Origin: Corynebacterium sp. ACRQK
GTDB lineage: Bacteria; Actinomycetota; Actinomycetes; Mycobacteriales; Mycobacteriaceae
DNA: 64,000 nt
Assembly: GCF_022345965.1 (NCBI RefSeq)
Contig: NZ_JAKRMU010000006.1
Location: forward strand, 1 to 64,000
Direction of reading: 5' to 3'
Positions 63,295 to 64,000 of the stretch are shown here, in pieces. The position numbers and the translations under genes are program-made. Numbering within the stretch: the first letter of the stretch is position 1; every line of letters starts with the position of its first letter. The notes below the pieces were generated by a model, which worked only from the letters and a program-made list of their open reading frames with translations, ran no database searches and had not been told where the DNA came from.

Positions 63295-64000
63295 CTAGTA
63301 GTGCCACTCCAGGCCGGTCCAGATGGTGAAGGCCAGGATGGCCGTCGCGGCGAGTGCTGCGACGGTCTTTTTTCTTGTTGACGCCCCCACGCCCCCGTTG
63401 CTTTGCTCCCCAACAGTGCTGGTAATGAATGCGATGACGGCGCCTCCGGCGAGCCCGCCGATGTGGCCCCATAGTGAGACATTGGAGTACATGAGGGAGT
63501 ATCCGAGGTTCACCAGTAGCAGAATGATGGGCCCGCGGAGGTCGCGCTGCCGTATCCGCGACAGGGAGATGAGCATGGCGAATAGCCCGTATCCGACGGT
63601 GGAAGCACCGCCGACGGGGACGTTGGGCTGAAAGTACATGCAGGCCAGCGCGCCGCCAGCGGCGCTGGCGACGATGAGGCTGAGCATGACTACTGGCCCG
63701 TAGAAGCGTTCGACATCGCGGCCGATCAGGAAGATCAGCAGCATGTTGAAGCCCAGGTGGGCAAGGCTTAAGTGAACGAATGCGGCGGTGAGGATACGCC
63801 ACCATTCACCGAAAAGGGTGACATTGGCGGCGTTAAAGAGCATCTCCCGCCCCAGGTTGTTCGAGCTGAGGCCGAACATGGATCGGCCGTCGAGTGGGCT
63901 GGCAATGCTGCCGGATTGAAAAACCGTCACCACGTAGACAATGCAGCAGGCTGCGATGAATACGTTGGTGACGGAACAACGCCGGCTATTTCGGCGGGCT
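63295..64000 (-). CDS. Rhomboid-family intramembrane serine protease, truncated by window
   Basis: The catalytic Ser is in GGASTVGYGLFA and the His in SLWGHIGGLAGG; HLSLAHLGFNMLLIFLIGRDVER is the conserved H-x-x-x-N region. The frame starts internally at GTG 63933 but stays open to 64000 with ARNSRRCSVTNVFIAACCIVY, the typical first-helix segment of corynebacterial rhomboids, so the true N-terminus lies beyond the window. The substrate is unknown. A strong dispersed-motif copy lies at 63379-63385, in a Lys-rich segment before the last helix. Confidence 0.88.
   Translation of the reverse strand, partial: ARRNSRRCSVTNVFIAACCIVYVVTVFQSGSIASPLDGRSMFGLSSNNLGREMLFNAANVTLFGEWWRILTAAFVHLSLAHLGFNMLLIFLIGRDVERFYGPVVMLSLIVASAAGGALACMYFQPNVPVGGASTVGYGLFAMLISLSRIRQRDLRGPIILLLVNLGYSLMYSNVSLWGHIGGLAGGAVIAFITSTVGEQSNGGVGASTRKKTVAALAATAILAFTIWTGLEWHY
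63367..63389 (-). repeat. Dispersed GGCGTCA motif in rhomboid gene
   Basis: Minus-strand GGGGGCGTCAACAAGAAAAA, in the poorly conserved segment coding for VGASTRKKT. Confidence 0.6.

Overview
The window is chromosomal DNA from a Corynebacterium, roughly 60% G+C. Three things show this: a single emb arabinosyltransferase preceded by an AftA-type enzyme, a gltBD pair, and the block tRNA-Leu, fhaA, fhaB, pstP, rodA, pbpA, pknA, pknB, pabA/trpG, crgA, rhomboid, which sits near the replication origin in mycolic-acid actinobacteria. The species cannot be fixed from the sequence alone; the G+C content suggests the C. jeikeium-like side of the genus, which is inference. No IS element, phage gene or CRISPR array was seen.

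Layout. Positions 1-709 are A/C-rich and without a convincing gene. A GntR/ABC operon (710-3353, minus) is followed by a NYN-domain protein and the arabinan enzymes AftA and Emb (3541-10691, plus). Positions 11043-18743 hold a secreted GH25 muramidase, a PrsW-type intramembrane protease with a membrane partner, an M13 peptidase, a tandem VOC protein, an S4 RNA-binding protein and a LysE-type exporter coupled to gltBD (18740-24886). Positions 25240-35580 carry a dienoyl-CoA-reductase-like flavoenzyme, a Tag-type glycosylase lacking its zinc ligands, small membrane proteins, a broken esterase, DUF488, a nitronate monooxygenase, a flavin reductase, a gamma carbonic anhydrase and a surface-polymer acyltransferase. 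A sirtuin precedes a low-G+C restriction-modification pair of the GGNCC-cutting Eco47II/Sau96I type (36496-38493).

From 38723 to 51389 come a YbjQ protein, an SDR enzyme, tandem Gln/Gly-rich membrane paralogues, metB with an exact McbR operator, an Mpg glycosylase, a secreted HNH lipoprotein, a hotdog protein, a small Rpf-like protein behind a structured leader, a His-rich duplicated protein, an EF-G-binding (FBP) protein, a coupled flavoprotein/DJ-1 pair and a Nudix-LOG fusion. From 51533 to the end is the tRNA-Leu and the cell-wall growth/signalling cluster: FHA adaptors, phosphatase, SEDS glycosyltransferase, class B PBP and two Ser/Thr kinases.

The most unusual signal is not a gene. The core GGCGTCA, usually followed by two variable bases and an A-rich tract, recurs about every 2-3 kb on both strands, inside genes and between them. 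Within genes it falls in linkers and insertions and yields recurrent peptides (NDA on one strand, ASP-Lys/Asn/Glu on the other). It looks like a dispersed signal sequence of the kind uptake or architecture motifs form; its role is unknown.
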